Shown here one piece after another: positions 1 through 12,300 of a stretch of 64,000 nucleotides of DNA. Position 1 is the first letter of the stretch; each line of letters begins with the position of its first letter. The position numbers were made by a program, and so were the translations under genes. The DNA is from Amblyornis subalaris (Eukaryota > Chordata > Aves > Passeriformes > Ptilonorhynchidae): assembly GCA_018881555.1 (NCBI GenBank), contig JACAXG010000164.1, positions 1,053,747-1,117,746 on the forward strand, written 5' to 3'. The notes beneath the pieces were generated by a model, which saw only the letters and a list, made by a program, of their open reading frames with translations, was not told the origin of the DNA and searched no databases.

Positions 1-2594
1 GGTCTGTTGTAACTTTTTATTCAAATCCAGTCATAACTCAGTGCTGAAATGTCACCATCTTTAAAAGGGAACAGCATCTGGCAATGACAGATACCTAATT
101 ACCTTCATGTAATGATACATTTTTCCTGCAAATAGTGGATGCAGTTTAGATGTATTTTAAGTTAAAATGTAAAAGCACCACACCTATTCTGCCTATAAAA
201 ACTATGTCATTCCATTTGATAGAGATGCCCCAAAGGTTTTTTAATAGCTGGTAAATATGCTTAAAAATAAAGACTACATATACATTTATTTTATGGTTTT
301 AAACTAACAAAATTTCTTGACACGCATTATTTGCCCACGTTTTCTTTGTAATTGCTATAGCCTTTGAGGCACAGCCAACCATTTTCTATGGGGAATCTGA
401 TCTTGCTTAGAATTATAGATTTTTCTATAATGTTACATGAGTACTAATTAATAAGAAAATCTCTCACAAACGCACCTAGCTGAAATTTCTTTTCTTTTTC
501 TTTTTGGTCATGTTCATCACTTTAACTTTCATATGTAATTCACTTTTGGACACTAAAATTGTTACTCTAGGTTCAGATATTAAACAGTCTTTATTTCCAA
601 AGTCTCCATCCTGAAAAAGTCTATTCCAAATTTTCTGTTTAGNGCACAAGTTCTTAGAATAAATCATGGTGAGCAGGAAAGAGAAGATAGAATAGTAGCC
701 TTGCAGCTGTCTTTTTCTTTGATACCAGCAAAATATATTTTCTATTAAGTTTCAACTACTTTACAGATTTTTTTTTAAGGGCTTTTCTTTTTTTTCAGTT
801 TGTAGAACAAGAACTGCAAGCTTTCCCTCAAAGCCTCCAACAGAGATCAGTAAGAAGTAGAGTCAGAATATTTTATAGACAGATGCTCTTGCAAACTTTA
901 GCATGCCAGCTAAGCCTTAGTTGGCATGTCTTAAAATCTCCTGGAACATGAAACTGTCCTTTCTCTAAATACACCACCTTCCAAGAGCTCTGGGGAGATG
1001 CAAGGGTATTAAAAAGATACAGGAGGTGCAAGGTTAGGGAAAGAGGAAGGGAGTGGGTGGTAGCCCTGNGAGCTGGCAGAGTCTACTGGAAAAGGACCAG
1101 CATGCCATCTGCCAACATAACTGCTTAGATAGGGAACTACAGTTTGCAGCTATAGTGAGGGAACCAGACAAATATATTTACATGATCTGGCTGGTAATTA
1201 GTATGCCTGTGTGAGGTTTTCTTATAAGGTGCTGAACACATTACTGCATGGGAATCATCCCATTTCTAGCTTCTGCAAAAGTTACTTTTNCTGTATTCTC
1301 AGGAAAGCAAGATANAGTTCCCTGTATTACCAAATGATCTGGATTACAAGAGAACCCTATGAAATGTAATAAAACAAAAATTCTACTTTCTGCATTCAGT
1401 CCTTCTTAAAATAAGAGACTAATTGCCTAACTCTTCTGTTCAGTCAATGTCCAGGTATAAGTATCTTTGGGAGGCTCAACTTGAAAATGAAAATAAATGT
1501 ACATCAGCTGAGTACTATATTCCTACCTGAGATAACAAGACATTAAAAAAACCCAAACAAACAAACAAAAAACCACCTACCAAATGCAAATTATCAAACA
1601 CTTGATATATGTTCAATTTTGCAATAATTTATTAATACTAAACTGTAGTTCAATAGAGTTGTATTCATGAATTTATAACCATTTATCAGGTCACATAATA
1701 ATGTATTTGTATATCATGAAATAAACTATTTTGCTAACTAAAAGCAGCCTCCAAGAGTAGATCCCTCATCATTCACCTTGCTATATTAACTTTTGGGTCT
1801 ATCCTAGACAGTTTTAACAATCTCTCCACAAGGAAATCTGACACAGAAGGCTGTACATTTAAGTGTTGTAGACTTGAACTATGCAGTGTCAGAGCTGGAC
1901 AGCTGACCATGGCATATAGTCTTTCAAATAACATTACAGGCATCATCTGTATGTTAAAAAAAATAACCAAAACAACCCAAAACTTCTAAACTGAATGAAT
2001 ATCAAACCAAATAATTTCTTTTGACTAAGAAAAACTCCTTTTTTCCCCTAAAATCATGCAAAAATATTATGCACTAATTCGAGGAAAAAATTAGTCATAT
2101 TGTTGTCCATCTACATTAGATTTATATGTCGACTTCAATCTCAGGCTACATTTAAGGATATTCACAGCTTTCATGTGATAGAAAATGTGTGACTCACTTG
2201 TTAAGTGGAGGTGGTTACAAGGATTAAATTACACTTAAATCTGGACCAGTGGGAAGAGTAATTGAAGTTGTTGATTTTAATCTTTTAGGACCTTTATAGC
2301 TTAAATCTTATGTTCTTTGGAAGGTACCTCCTTATTTTTGCCAAATGTAGCAATAGAGATCAGAAGAAATGTTGTTAACGGGGTCTTGATTCACAGCCAG
2401 AAAAACCAGGATATATAAAGACTCTACGGAGGTAATTTCAGAAAGTTTGCTCTATCATATAAGAAGTGACAGCATGACAACAGTTTCAGAAGTATAGCTA
2501 GTTCTTCTTTGAAACTTAGTCCAAACATTACTCCAAAAATCACAGTTAGAAAAAATATTTAGACACAATGTAAGACATGAATTTGTCTTACAGA
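1..2594. other. AT-rich sequence, no gene seen
   Basis: No stop-free stretch here resembles a known protein, and the longest readings are about 65 codons. The sequence is AT-rich with many short A and T runs and few CpGs. The only small structure is a CAAA-type low-complexity tract at about 1545-1577. I see no LTR, CR1 end or RNA gene in it. It could be intergenic or intronic; nothing in it decides between the two. Confidence 0.6.
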
Positions 2595-3560
2595 CATGTG
2601 AGTGCAAACTATATTTACCCTAACAACAGAAAAGAACACACATGATGACATTTATCAGTGAAGAGGCATTCAACAAACTGCTATTCAGTGGCACAGACAC
2701 TTCCGTAGGCAGTGGAAGCAGGGACAGGTACCCTAGGAAAACTATATGGATGTTGCCCAGTTGTGTAGGGAAGGGGATGGAAAGCAAAACTGGANATGAA
2801 CTTGGCAAAGGATGCAAAAAATAGCAAGAGCTTCTACAGGTATGTCAGCCAGAAAAGGAAGGTCAAAGGAAGGATTTGTGCCACTGATGAACATGACTGG
2901 CATACTGGAAACTATGGACAAGGAGAAGGCTGAGCTACTTGTCAACTATTTTGTCTCAGTCTTCCTGGCAACTTCTCTTCCCACAACCCTGGCAACCTCT
3001 CTTCTCCCCANGTGGATGGAAAGCAGGACGTGGACTGGGAAAGAAAAGGGAAGATCAGCTTCCTGAGGAACCTGAACACACAAAAGTCTATGGGACATGA
3101 TGAGATGCATCTCAGAGTCCTAAGGGAACTGACTGATGCAGTTGCCAAGCCACTCTCCATGACATTAGAAACGTCATGGCAGCCAGACGAAGTCCCAAAT
3201 AACTGGGAAAAGGAAAAAACTACACCCATGTTTACAAAAGTTAGAAAGAGGAACCCTGAGAACCACGAACCTGTCAGCCTGACCTTTGTGCCTGGGAAAG
3301 TCATGGAACAGATTCTCCTAGAAGCTCTGCTAAGGCACATGGAGAACAGGGAAGTGATTCAAGACAGCCAGCATGACTTCACCAAGGGCAAGTCCTGCAT
3401 AACAAACNTAGTGGCCTCCTGTGATGGAGTGAGTACATTAGGGGACAAGGGAAAAGCTACGGACGTAATTTGTCTGGACTTCTGTAAGGCCTTTGACACG
3501 GTTCCCCACATCTTTCTCTCTAAATGGAAGAGATATGGATTCAATGGGTCTATGGGACGA
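2595..3560 (+). mobile_element. CR1 LINE fragment, ORF2 endonuclease-RT linker and RT fingers/palm
   Basis: This is a 5'- and 3'-truncated copy of a CR1 non-LTR retrotransposon in sense orientation. The translated order matches CR1 ORF2: a linker (reading RYPRKT near 2727-2745), then KAELLVNYFVSVF (about 2923-2961), then the start of the reverse-transcriptase domain. RT pieces are read directly: EPVSLTFVPGKVMEQ, SQHDFTKGKSCITN and LDFCKAFDTVPH. The reading moves through three frames, so at least two indels have accumulated. CR1 homology stops near 3555-3560, before the second catalytic RT motif, exactly where LTR sequence begins. The 3' UTR and the CR1 3' terminal repeat are absent. The left edge is approximate. 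Confidence 0.9.
2642..3560 (+). pseudogene. Broken CR1 ORF2 (reverse transcriptase) remnant
   Basis: This is the coding part of the CR1 fragment. In life ORF2 encodes an endonuclease-reverse transcriptase that copies CR1 RNA into the genome. Frame 1 runs 2642-2824 and stops at TAG; frame 2 runs about 2812-3066; frame 3 runs from about 3012 onward. In the last frame the first catalytic RT motif, LDFCKAFDTVPH, lies at codons 155-166 counted from 3012 (nt 3474-3509), and its aspartate is intact. The second catalytic motif is missing because the element is cut off near 3560. The open frame then continues by chance into LTR DNA to a stop at 3690-3692. An n lies at 3408. The frameshifts and truncation make a functional enzyme impossible. 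Confidence 0.85.
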
Positions 3561-3815
3561 TTGACGTCACAAAAGACCATGACACGTCATAGAACCCTGC
3601 TTTCCTGGAGATGGCTGAACACCTGCCTGCCCATGGGAATGGTGAATGAATTCCTTATATTGCTTTGCTTGTATATGCAGCTTTTGCTTTAGCTATTAAA
3701 CTGTCTTTATCTCAACCCACTAGTTTCCTCAGTTTTACTCTTCTGATTCCCTTCCCTATCCCACCACAGGGAAAGTGAGCAAGCAACTGGATAGGCCTTA
3801 GACGCCAGCTAGAGT
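3561..3815 (+). mobile_element. LTR fragment of an avian endogenous retrovirus (3' part)
   Basis: From about 3590 the sequence changes to a GC-moderate segment that I recognise as the 3' part (R-U5 side) of a widespread neoavian retroviral LTR. It contains an ATTAAA poly(A)-type signal (3695-3700), followed by a pyrimidine-rich stretch and a CCCACCACAGGG-type segment near 3759-3771. The U3 start is missing, and the right end fades near 3815 without a recognisable primer-binding site. I see no target-site duplication and no internal viral genes. Substitutions relative to the family form that I remember suggest it is older than the solo LTR at 4116-4720. The family assignment is from memory of the sequence type. 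Confidence 0.7.
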
Positions 3816-4109
3816 GAATTTACAAGGAGACAAAGGCAGTAGAGGAAGTCCGTCTTAGTTTCCAAAATGAAGTGGGTGAGAAATTAGCCCCACAGAAGAG
3901 TACAACACCTGCAACTACAACCAATGTTCTTCCATGCTCAGACATCCTCCAATTTCAAAGCAATTCCTTTAACTGCTTTTGGTCCAAGACCAGATGACAG
4001 ATCAAGTGAATTGAAAAGCTGTCCTTGAATCTTACTCTTTATCCATATCTATGACAAGCTCCAAACAAATGGATCAAACATCAGATTCAGCACACCTGAA
4101 ATGGAATCT
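3816..4109. other. Spacer between two LTRs, nothing recognised
   Basis: This short, mostly unique stretch lies between the older LTR fragment and the target-site duplication of the solo LTR. No ORF, hairpin or repeat is recognised. Some of it could be diverged flank of the older retroviral insertion, but I cannot show that. Confidence 0.5.
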
Positions 4110-4115
4110 AAGGAT
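4110..4115. repeat. Target-site duplication, left copy (AAGGAT)
   Basis: This six-base direct repeat is identical to 4721-4726 and directly abuts both termini of the LTR (TGTTG on the left, CCACA on the right, plus strand). A 6-bp duplication is typical of alpha- and betaretrovirus-like integrases. Confidence 0.9.
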
Positions 4116-4364
4116 TGTTGNGGCGGGTGGATGGTATGCGCTGCAACCTTCCCGAGAGCTCCACGGATCTCTGGCGGTACCTCGGCGCGGGTGTGCGGTG
4201 CTGAGTGGGAGGTGGCTGCCGCAACGTACCCAAAGGCTTCCCGGCACGGAAAGCCTTTATCGGAGGCGCAAACGGCTCCTTATCACCCAGCAGTGTTCCG
4301 CACAGGCCACGCCTTAAGCCCGGGGACAAAGAGTCGGGAGGTGGCTCTTCTGGGGTTGCAACGG

Positions 4365-4370
4365 TTTATT
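4365..4370 (-). terminator. LTR poly(A) signal AATAAA
   Basis: AATAAA is read on the minus strand about 55 bp downstream of the TATA box, so it would lie within R, as expected for a retroviral LTR. Cleavage would be expected near 4345-4352, giving an R of about 50 nt. Confidence 0.75.
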
Positions 4371-4423
4371 GCTTGGGTCCGGGAACAGGGGCAGAAGAGC
4401 CCAGAGCACAGGGGTACACAGGG

Positions 4424-4430
4424 TTTTATA
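4424..4430 (-). promoter_or_regulatory. LTR TATA box with upstream CCAAT boxes
   Basis: TATAAAA is read on the minus strand inside the solo LTR. Three ATTGG boxes lie about 35, 90 and 130 bp upstream in the same orientation, a spacing typical of a strong RNA polymerase II LTR promoter. Transcription would be expected to start near 4395-4400 and run toward position 1. Activity is inferred, not shown. Confidence 0.75.
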
Positions 4431-4720
4431 CCAAACTCAACAGGGGCNGAGAGAACACTGGGAACCAATCACATAGGGGCAAGTGGGAGGAGAAAAAGGC
4501 GGGACTACAATACATGAACCAATGAGGGTAGGTGAGGGGAGGAATAGGGAAACAAGGCCAATGGGGCACCGAGGAAGGGAGAACTTTCCAGAACCAAACC
4601 ATATAAGGGTACACAGATTGACAGATTAACTGAACAGGGGATGTACCAAAAAGCAGAGTCTGGGGGGAAAGACCTTCCTCATTATAGGGGAGGGAATAGG
4701 TGGTCAAACCCACCACCACA

Positions 4721-4726
4721 AAGGAT
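4721..4726. repeat. Target-site duplication, right copy (AAGGAT)
   Basis: Identical to 4110-4115 and directly adjacent to the 5' end of the minus-strand LTR. Together the two copies define the insertion boundaries exactly. Confidence 0.9.
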
Positions 4727-7700
4727 GAAGGAATAATTGAGTCCCTGAATTCATTCGTTTGATGTGGCAGAGGTAGCCAAAACCAAACCAAAGTGAAGTA
4801 AGAGTATCATATTTTCTGGGACCTAAAGAGGCCAGCTCATTTAATTTCAGCTTCCGGAAGTATCTGATGCTGACTACTTAGTTCATTCTTATCCTTCCAT
4901 TGAAGGATTAAATATAATGATTTTTTTTTCCTGTGACACCACCTCTGCAACTCATACAATTTTTTCAGATTTTGTTCTTCAAGAGGGAGCAGGTTGATAG
5001 ATCTGTTGTAAATTAATTTAGTACAATTGACGTATGAGTTTAAACCTTGCGCATGAAAACTTGCATGAAAATTGGTCATTAATTCCTTTNGTTCAAAATT
5101 ACAGATTTTCACCCAGAAGTTTTACTCTCCTAAGTCATCTTCATTCATATAGCCACAAAAAAAATCTATACTTACAAATCATGAGAAAAAAGAGAGACTT
5201 CTGAGAAAACCTTTCCACTCTATGGACNCTCATGCATAAGCTTGAAAACCTAATTTCATTATTTTTTAATCTTCAGGTGGAGTTAAAAATGAAATAAAAA
5301 TCAATCTTAGTGCTGTACTCCAGAAAGAGATTTGACCTTGCAATTCATCGGTTCCTAGTGTGCTTATGAGTTACAGCTGTCCATCTTTCTTCAGGNATAA
5401 TTTGACATTTTACAAAATCATGGTAAAGCTTCCATGGATTTCATGCTAGCATTCTGGGGCTCAATATCTTGTTTCAGAGAGCCCAGGCAGCAGCCCATGT
5501 TTCAACATACCTTGCCAGCATTTCTAAACCTAACATCATTAATGTTTGTAGTGCAGAATGCATCTTGTGTGGGGTGCTGAGCTGTATTTTGGTTTAACAA
5601 TAAACTAATTTATATTTTCCTCCCAGAAACAAAGACAACAGAGTCTTTGTGGATTTTGCAGCATGACCTGTATAAATAGAATAAAGAAAGAGCTGGTTCC
5701 AAGGGAAAGAATTGTGAAGTATCACATATTTAAAAAATATTTGCAGATTTGCAACTGAGCACCCTAAGTCTTATTACACAAGATGTGAAAAATTGCCATT
5801 AACCTAATGGAAGTTGCACATAATCTGCAGATAGTGATTTCAGGCCTTCTGAATGTTGCAGCGTAGGATAAAAACTTGGGGATGGATCATGCATTTTGAA
5901 ATTTTCAATCAGTTTTAAGTCCCAATGCAGTCACTACAACAGAAGTGTAAAACAATTCCTAAAATTATTAGTTATTTATTTCAACTTGTCACATTTATTT
6001 TAAAATCACTATACTTATTACATAAGAACTAAGTGCTTGGAGTGGAGTGTGTTCATTGCAGAGATCTCATGCTCTTTAATAATAACAAACAAAAATATAT
6101 GTTTCTCTCTCATCTTTTTGTTCTGTTTTGCTCAAAAGATTCCTAGTGCCATGTTTCCACATATTTAAGTAGCATTACAAAGAAATCTTTAACCTGAGAA
6201 ATAAGAAATTTGTGTCTAAATATGCCTTAGATCATCGTAAGAACCCATAAAGGACATTGGGTGTTTATATACCCACTCTCAAGACAGACTTTATGAAAAA
6301 GTTGCACACCTAAATTCTGCAATATATTGAGCTTCTTGGAAGGGAATTTGCAACTGGAGCTGCCAGGCATGAAGGAAAAAGAGCTATGGCTGGACAATAC
6401 AACACACCCCGTAGATGCATCTTTCTCTCCTGGACTTAATCAATCTAGAGGTAAATATCCCTGTGAAAATACCATTTAAAACATAATTAATTTCTCCTTT
6501 AATTCCTGTGCAAAAAGTATTTTTACCTTTCCTTTACCTTTTCCTTTTTTAATTATATGTCAGCATTTTTGCCCTGGATTCTATAGGCACCTTTCAAATC
6601 TGCTTTTGCATTATCCACTTTGGGCAAATAACAGAATTGGAACTGAACCCAGAAAAAATGAAGAGTACACACGTACCAGATTGACTTAAAATATTCCACC
6701 AAGCCATGATTCCTCACATTTGAGCTCTCTTTTTTTTCCTACATCTCAAATCTTGTGTTCCCTGCCATATAGAAACTACACTAGCTTCAAGGAAAACCAC
6801 AAAGTGTCTGTGATGTCAGATTATTTTCCAGTACAATTTCACTGAACAAATACATTATGTTCAAAATGTTAATTCTTCACATGCAAAGTAAACGCATGCA
6901 CACAACGATCATGCTCCTCCCCAGACAGGCCTCTGCTCTGTCCCAACAGAGTGCTGCACAAGCTGTATCAGAGCCCTGTATTGCAGNTTGGCTCTTCATC
7001 TGTCCACCTCCAAGCAACAGAGGTGTTGACTGTTGCTTCACACTGCACTCAGCACAATCAGCACATGCTACACATTCCTAAAATCCACCCACTGGATGAT
7101 ATATCTTCTCAGATATCATTCACAGGGGTGAGCCCTTTGTGTCTAAACATATTTGGATATCACAGGTTTGACAGAAAAATGTCTAGTTCAGCCAATTCAG
7201 GTGTTGCCCCTGTGCATCCACATTGACAGATTATTACACATATAAACTTTAACTGAAAAACTTTAGGTACAGACTCTCCAACATTGAAGCTATAAACTGA
7301 TTTGAGGGGGTTTGCCCTTGAATTGCCTTCTACAACTTAGATGATAACCTGTTTAAACACTAATCTATGTCTGGGAATTTGCTCTCCCACGGTTTCTATT
7401 TTTAGGTGTACTTCTACCTTAGACAAGAGACAAATTCTCATTTAAAATACTTATTACTTTGATAAATATAAATAGTTTTCTGCTTACAAGAATTCTATTG
7501 TCATAAAAAAAAGAAAAATAGAGGAAGAAGATAACAGGATGATTTTAAAAAAAAAAGANATTACCCCAGCTAGCTGAAGAAGACACCCCAAAGGAAATTT
7601 AGGAAAGAAATCCCATGAGTCAATTTGAGATTTGTTATGTTCATGAAAAAAAAAAAAAACAAAACCAAACCTCCAAAACTCAAAGAAACACTTCTCGCTG

Positions 7701-8886
7701 AGACTGCACTTGATTTCAGTTGTTAACTTCTTTGTTAACNATATGGAAAGGACATGGCCAGCTGTAATCACAAACTATGAATAATTCCAATATTAANATA
7801 ATTAACCTATTGGGGTTTCCTTAGTTAGCCTTGGCACAATTTTTGAAGCAGTAGGTTCATAGCAGTTTATATGCCACCATTTGAAAATCATCATTTGGCC
7901 TTATGTTCTGGAATCAGTTTTGAGGTAGTATTTAAAGTACAGTCAGAGATACAGAAAGATGATCTAACTTACTTCTCTTGACTTTCTATTAAACTCCAAC
8001 CTCACAGTGAATAATAGCATGTCAAAGCAATCTCTGTTTGCTTAACAAATGTCTGGCAAAAAGGTAAGTTTAGGTTAAAAATTGTAAGCTTTAAGTTTCT
8101 GAGTTCCCATTTCACATTGGAAAAATTCTAAGTGTGCTGGGAGAGCTTAAATGGTTTCTCTCTATGCACAGAACTTGTGCCACTTAACTCAAAACCCATT
8201 TTGTATTGACTTTAATCAGAGTAAGANCAAACACCTACTCTTCCTTCAGACCTACTTTCAGCAGGACAAATTCAGCCAACTGGAATAAAATAAAATCATG
8301 CCATAAGAAGTTCCCCAAAAGAGGTTTCAGTGTTAGCTGTANCTGCAATGGAACAGCATTATCAAAAGCTGGTTGCTTTTCCCTCTTCCTAACTCATGGC
8401 TGCAATGAGTGTTGTGCAGCGCATTTGCCAGTGGAGCTCATGCAAGTAGTGAAGGACCTTTGCTATAAGCAGGCACCCATCACTTCCACCTTCTCTCTGC
8501 ATCATGGTCTCTAATTTTTTTCCCCTCTAGCCTTTACTTTCTGTCACTGTAATACTATAAAAAAAGCTGTTCTGTTACACATTGTTTACAGNGCCAGGTT
8601 TTCAGTACCATGGACATCTGGAGGCTGGATTTACGTGGTAAAAATGGCTACCTACACTATCAGGCTCACAGAAAATCTCTGTTGTTTTATAAAGTCTTTT
8701 TGGTGACTTCTCGAGAAACTTCACTACTTTGCTAACTGATCTCTGCATAGTACCTATTACACGAGTAATAATATATACAATAATAGCTCATACACATGGC
8801 TATACATAGATAACATTACAGCTCAGAATTGTCTTTATTTGGTTTTGTTAAGGAAACTTCCCTGTCTGACTATTCAGGAGGCACTA
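4727..8886. other. AT-rich sequence, no gene seen
   Basis: No exon or repeat is recognised with confidence. The longest open readings (91-102 codons, for example 8206-8514) contain n positions and have no recognisable domain. A moderately GC-richer patch at about 6890-7080 is unassigned. Homopolymer A runs lie near 7545 and 7647-7660. Nothing shows regulation or transcription. Confidence 0.55.
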
Positions 8887-9375
8887 TGTCAGTAACACTC
8901 CCACCAGCCCAGACTGNNACTGCTGGGACCAAAGCGCCTTTGCAGNCCCAGTGACTCGACGGGTGTCTCTCTTGGCTCCCCACACGCCCCACTCATACAG
9001 TCAGACCAGGTTTCCTCACCAGTTTGACCCCAGGTTTCCCACAACAGAGTCTCAGATGTCTCATTCGATAAAGCCATTGTTTTATGGCACAGTAACACAG
9101 AAAAAGCCCAAACTGGTGCCTTCTGAGGAGGCACCCTGAACAGAGGAACTCCTGGGCTTTTATCCCCTCACAGTCCAAGCTCAACAAAGTCTGGAGTCCT
9201 TGGCTTCTTCTGTGTCACTGAGTGTCTGGTCACCTGGCCATCTCCACATCCCTGTGCCCTTCGTTGTGCAGAGTCAGCAATTCATGGCCTCTCATCTCAG
9301 GCTCCCACCCAGAGCTCAACCTGCAGCTCCCACTGCAGCTGCACCCTGAGCTACCTGCACTGAATGTGTTCTTCA
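8887..9375 (-). mobile_element. GC-rich island, probable LTR of an unassigned endogenous retrovirus
   Basis: This abrupt block of about 490 bp is GC-richer than its AT-rich flanks and contains several CpGs. On the minus strand it has a TATA-like GGGGATAAAAGCCC (9154-9167), with the GC-rich possible U3 upstream of it (toward 9375) and ATAAAA-type sequence about 70-85 bp downstream, so an LTR is plausible. TGTC at 8887 would give a CA end on the minus strand. I could not find a convincing target-site duplication or a matching TG start near 9375. There is no protein domain. The alternative is a degraded CpG island or an unknown repeat. Bounds are approximate. Confidence 0.42.
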
Positions 9376-12300
9376 GCAGCGTTTGTGTTTTATATGTTTA
9401 TATATATATTATATACATATGTTTATATCCATTACTTAGATGGGAGAGGGAAATTCATATCATGTTATTTTATCTGTCTTAATTTCNTTGCTCTCATTCA
9501 CTTTAACTGCCATATTAATTCATCAAGAACATTTTAAATATTTCAAAACACAAAAAGGGTAAAGAAATTTCATTGAAAACATGAACTGGCCCACATTAAT
9601 TTTGTATGCAGTGAGTATGAACAATGTTTTTGTATGTATCCTTTTGTGTTGAATAAATTCATCTTTGGCCTTTTACCTTCAACCAACAATATGATTTAAT
9701 CAATAGCCTGGTTTAAATCATCAGCAGTGAAAGGCATCAGAGCAACAGGCATAGCAGCTGGAACATTGTCAGACATTGTGTTAAATATCTATTTTTGCTG
9801 TATATTTTCTTTCATTTGATATTTCTGTCCTTGTAAAATTACAGTGCAAGGTAACAAGCAATGCTCTGTTAAGCACACAAGTTCTCCCCTCCCAGTATCG
9901 AAGCTTGATAGAATAATNTCATATGATGTGGCAAAAGGTTGGAGAATGAGAAATAATAAAACAGAAAAACTAAACCTAGATGTCAGTTTGGCATGCAATC
10001 AAAGCTGTCGACTTCTAACCACCGCAGCTGCCTAGGCTTTGGTTAACTTCTCATTGATTTCCCCAAACAGGATTTCATCTAAAGCACCAAATTAAAAACT
10101 GAGGCTGAGGGACGGTTCTATAAATTGAAAAGTGTACAAATGAATTGCTAGCCAATACACTTGGCAGCTTTCATCTTTCTAAAGCCTCTGTTTCTGAACC
10201 TAACAGAAGTTGGTAGAGGTCAAGTTGGGTTTTGGGAAGAGGAGAAACAGAGAGACTGTGAAACACAATGTAATGATTTCTTTTACCCTACGTTAAGGAA
10301 TTATTTAGTGAGTGAAGGGTAGTTATTAATGGATGTACTATTTCTGACAATGGAAGGGTATAGTGAAGAAAAANAAAGCACAGTGAAGATCATCTGAAGT
10401 AGAAAACAAAGAAAAACAAACAAAAAGAATAAACCTCCCCCAAGCCCCCCCAGTCAACAAACCCACTCTTGTAATAAACCCTGTGATCTGCAAAGCTGAA
10501 AAACATGCAGTAACACCCATTTCACTTTGTGCTATTTCCTGATTGCTACATTCACGTACCCAAGCACATATACCCAATCCTCTAAAGGAAGGTCCAGGAT
10601 GTGAGGGTTTACAGTGCCGCAATATATTAGAAATATGACAGCTCGAAACAGCACTGTATTAAACNCAGAAAATTGATTTCAAAGACTCAGCACTGTTGAA
10701 ACATTTCAGAATAAAATACTTTCCATTTCTTTCCTACAAAGATCAGTGACTGCTTATCCACTTTATCCCTATCCATGAAGCCTCATTAATCCTAAACCAG
10801 AAACAATTAATCTGATACATATTGCATGAAAAAAAAATTGAAACCTCTTTCTTATTCATTTTCAATCCTCAAAGGCTACTAAAGTCACTACAAGTGTTTT
10901 ATCCCTCTCTGCTCAAATCANGTGAATCATCACAAATGAGGAAAACTTTTTAAAGGTCCTAAGTAATGTCTATGTATCTCACCCTGATGACAGGAAGAGT
11001 AACAAAGGTTTTACCCAGAACGGACTAAATTTTTCCTGATGAGAAGAATCACCNGCACATACTTGGCCAACTTCCAGTTCAGTCACATAAAGTGGATAAA
11101 ATCCAGAAGCATTGTGAAGGTCAATGGCAAATGTCTGCTNACTTTAATCAGGATGAAGGTATCCTTATCTATGCTTCTTCAGTCATTGACAAAGATGGTG
11201 CTGAATTACATTTTATGTATCATCTCTGTTTATCCCCATAAGACACTCCTGCTATACCGACATTTCATATCCTTATTCAATTTCTGCATTTGAAACCTTA
11301 TCAAATTCTGCCCTCAGTGACAACCACGTGGGCTGTTTTTTTACAGGTCGTGCTGAGGACATGAGATTATGTCACATGGCACAAAAAAGATTGACAAAAA
11401 CTATAGGCATCCATACACCACTTCAGCCTCTGTGAGCAGTTTTCCCAAGCTTCTTCAACGAATTCTTGGATATGATTTAGAAAAAAAAACAATAAAAACA
11501 AAGCACACAAACCACACCAAAAAACCCCCGCAAATAAAAAAAACCAACAAGCCAAAATGAACAACACAAAAAACCCCAAACAAAACAAAACCAGGATGAA
11601 CTTGAAGGCTGTGTTGCAACTCTAGGCTCAGACACCCAAAATTAAGTATCCACAATGTAGGTATTTAAGCTCCCGTTTCAGGCAGTGAAGTACTAAGGCT
11701 TCAATCTACTGTCTAACCACAGGGTGTGCTAAAATTTAAGATACTATAAAGCATGTTGCATGTTGTCTAATGTAGTCAACATTTAGAAGCACTTAACNCA
11801 GGATGCTTAAGAAACAACATCTCAGGCAAACGTCAACAGAAAAAGAAAATTGTGACACATAATCTTCAATTGAAGGAAATGCCCCTCCCTCNCCCTGCTA
11901 AAAGATTAAAATTGGTACTATTGTGAATCACATTTGTAGTCTATTTTTATCCTACTTCACCTTTGCATTTAACACTAGATCATAAAACCCTTGAATTATG
12001 GGACATAATGTTCTTTCTAATTCTCCCTTCCTCCAAGGAAAAATGCAACTGAAAACATTTCCTTCAGCATGGAAAGTAAATTTATTTTATAAGGCATAGG
12101 ACAGGTGAAGAAAACTTGTGAAGAACTGTTCTCATAAATACTTCCTCGTCTCTCCCACCTACAATGATAATTCTTGGTTCAAGAAAACAAAGTAGCATAA
12201 ACAGCGGTGTAAACCCAGGGATGTCCAAGAGACTTCTCATACAAACGCACTATCAAAAAGATCCCACTTAGATAATCTCTATGGCACTCCCCCTTACGAG

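Larger units (their letters stand above)
4116..4720 (-). mobile_element. Solo LTR of an endogenous retrovirus, complete, with target-site duplication
   Basis: This is a 605-bp element with TG...CA ends, flanked by perfect AAGGAT duplications. Read on the minus strand it has a full retroviral LTR layout. U3 holds three ATTGG (inverted CCAAT) boxes, at 4558-4562, 4519-4523 and 4465-4469. These are followed by a TATA box at 4424-4430, an AATAAA poly(A) signal at 4365-4370, and a GC-rich U5 of about 230 bp down to 4116. About 24 CpGs survive, 22 of them between 4121 and 4381, whereas the surroundings are nearly CpG-free. No gag, pol or env sequence is present, so the provirus was probably lost by LTR-LTR recombination. 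The duplication size suggests a class II (alpha/beta-like) origin. The intact ends and CpGs suggest a fairly young insertion. Confidence 0.93.

Noticed and set aside
2942..3340. 132-codon minus-strand frame
   Set aside because: Antisense to the CR1 ORF2 fragment. CR1 antisense frames are commonly open and have no known product.
4051..4525. Several overlapping open frames of 73-138 codons
   Set aside because: They lie inside the GC-rich solo LTR, occur in several frames of both strands, and show no protein family. They are shadows of composition.
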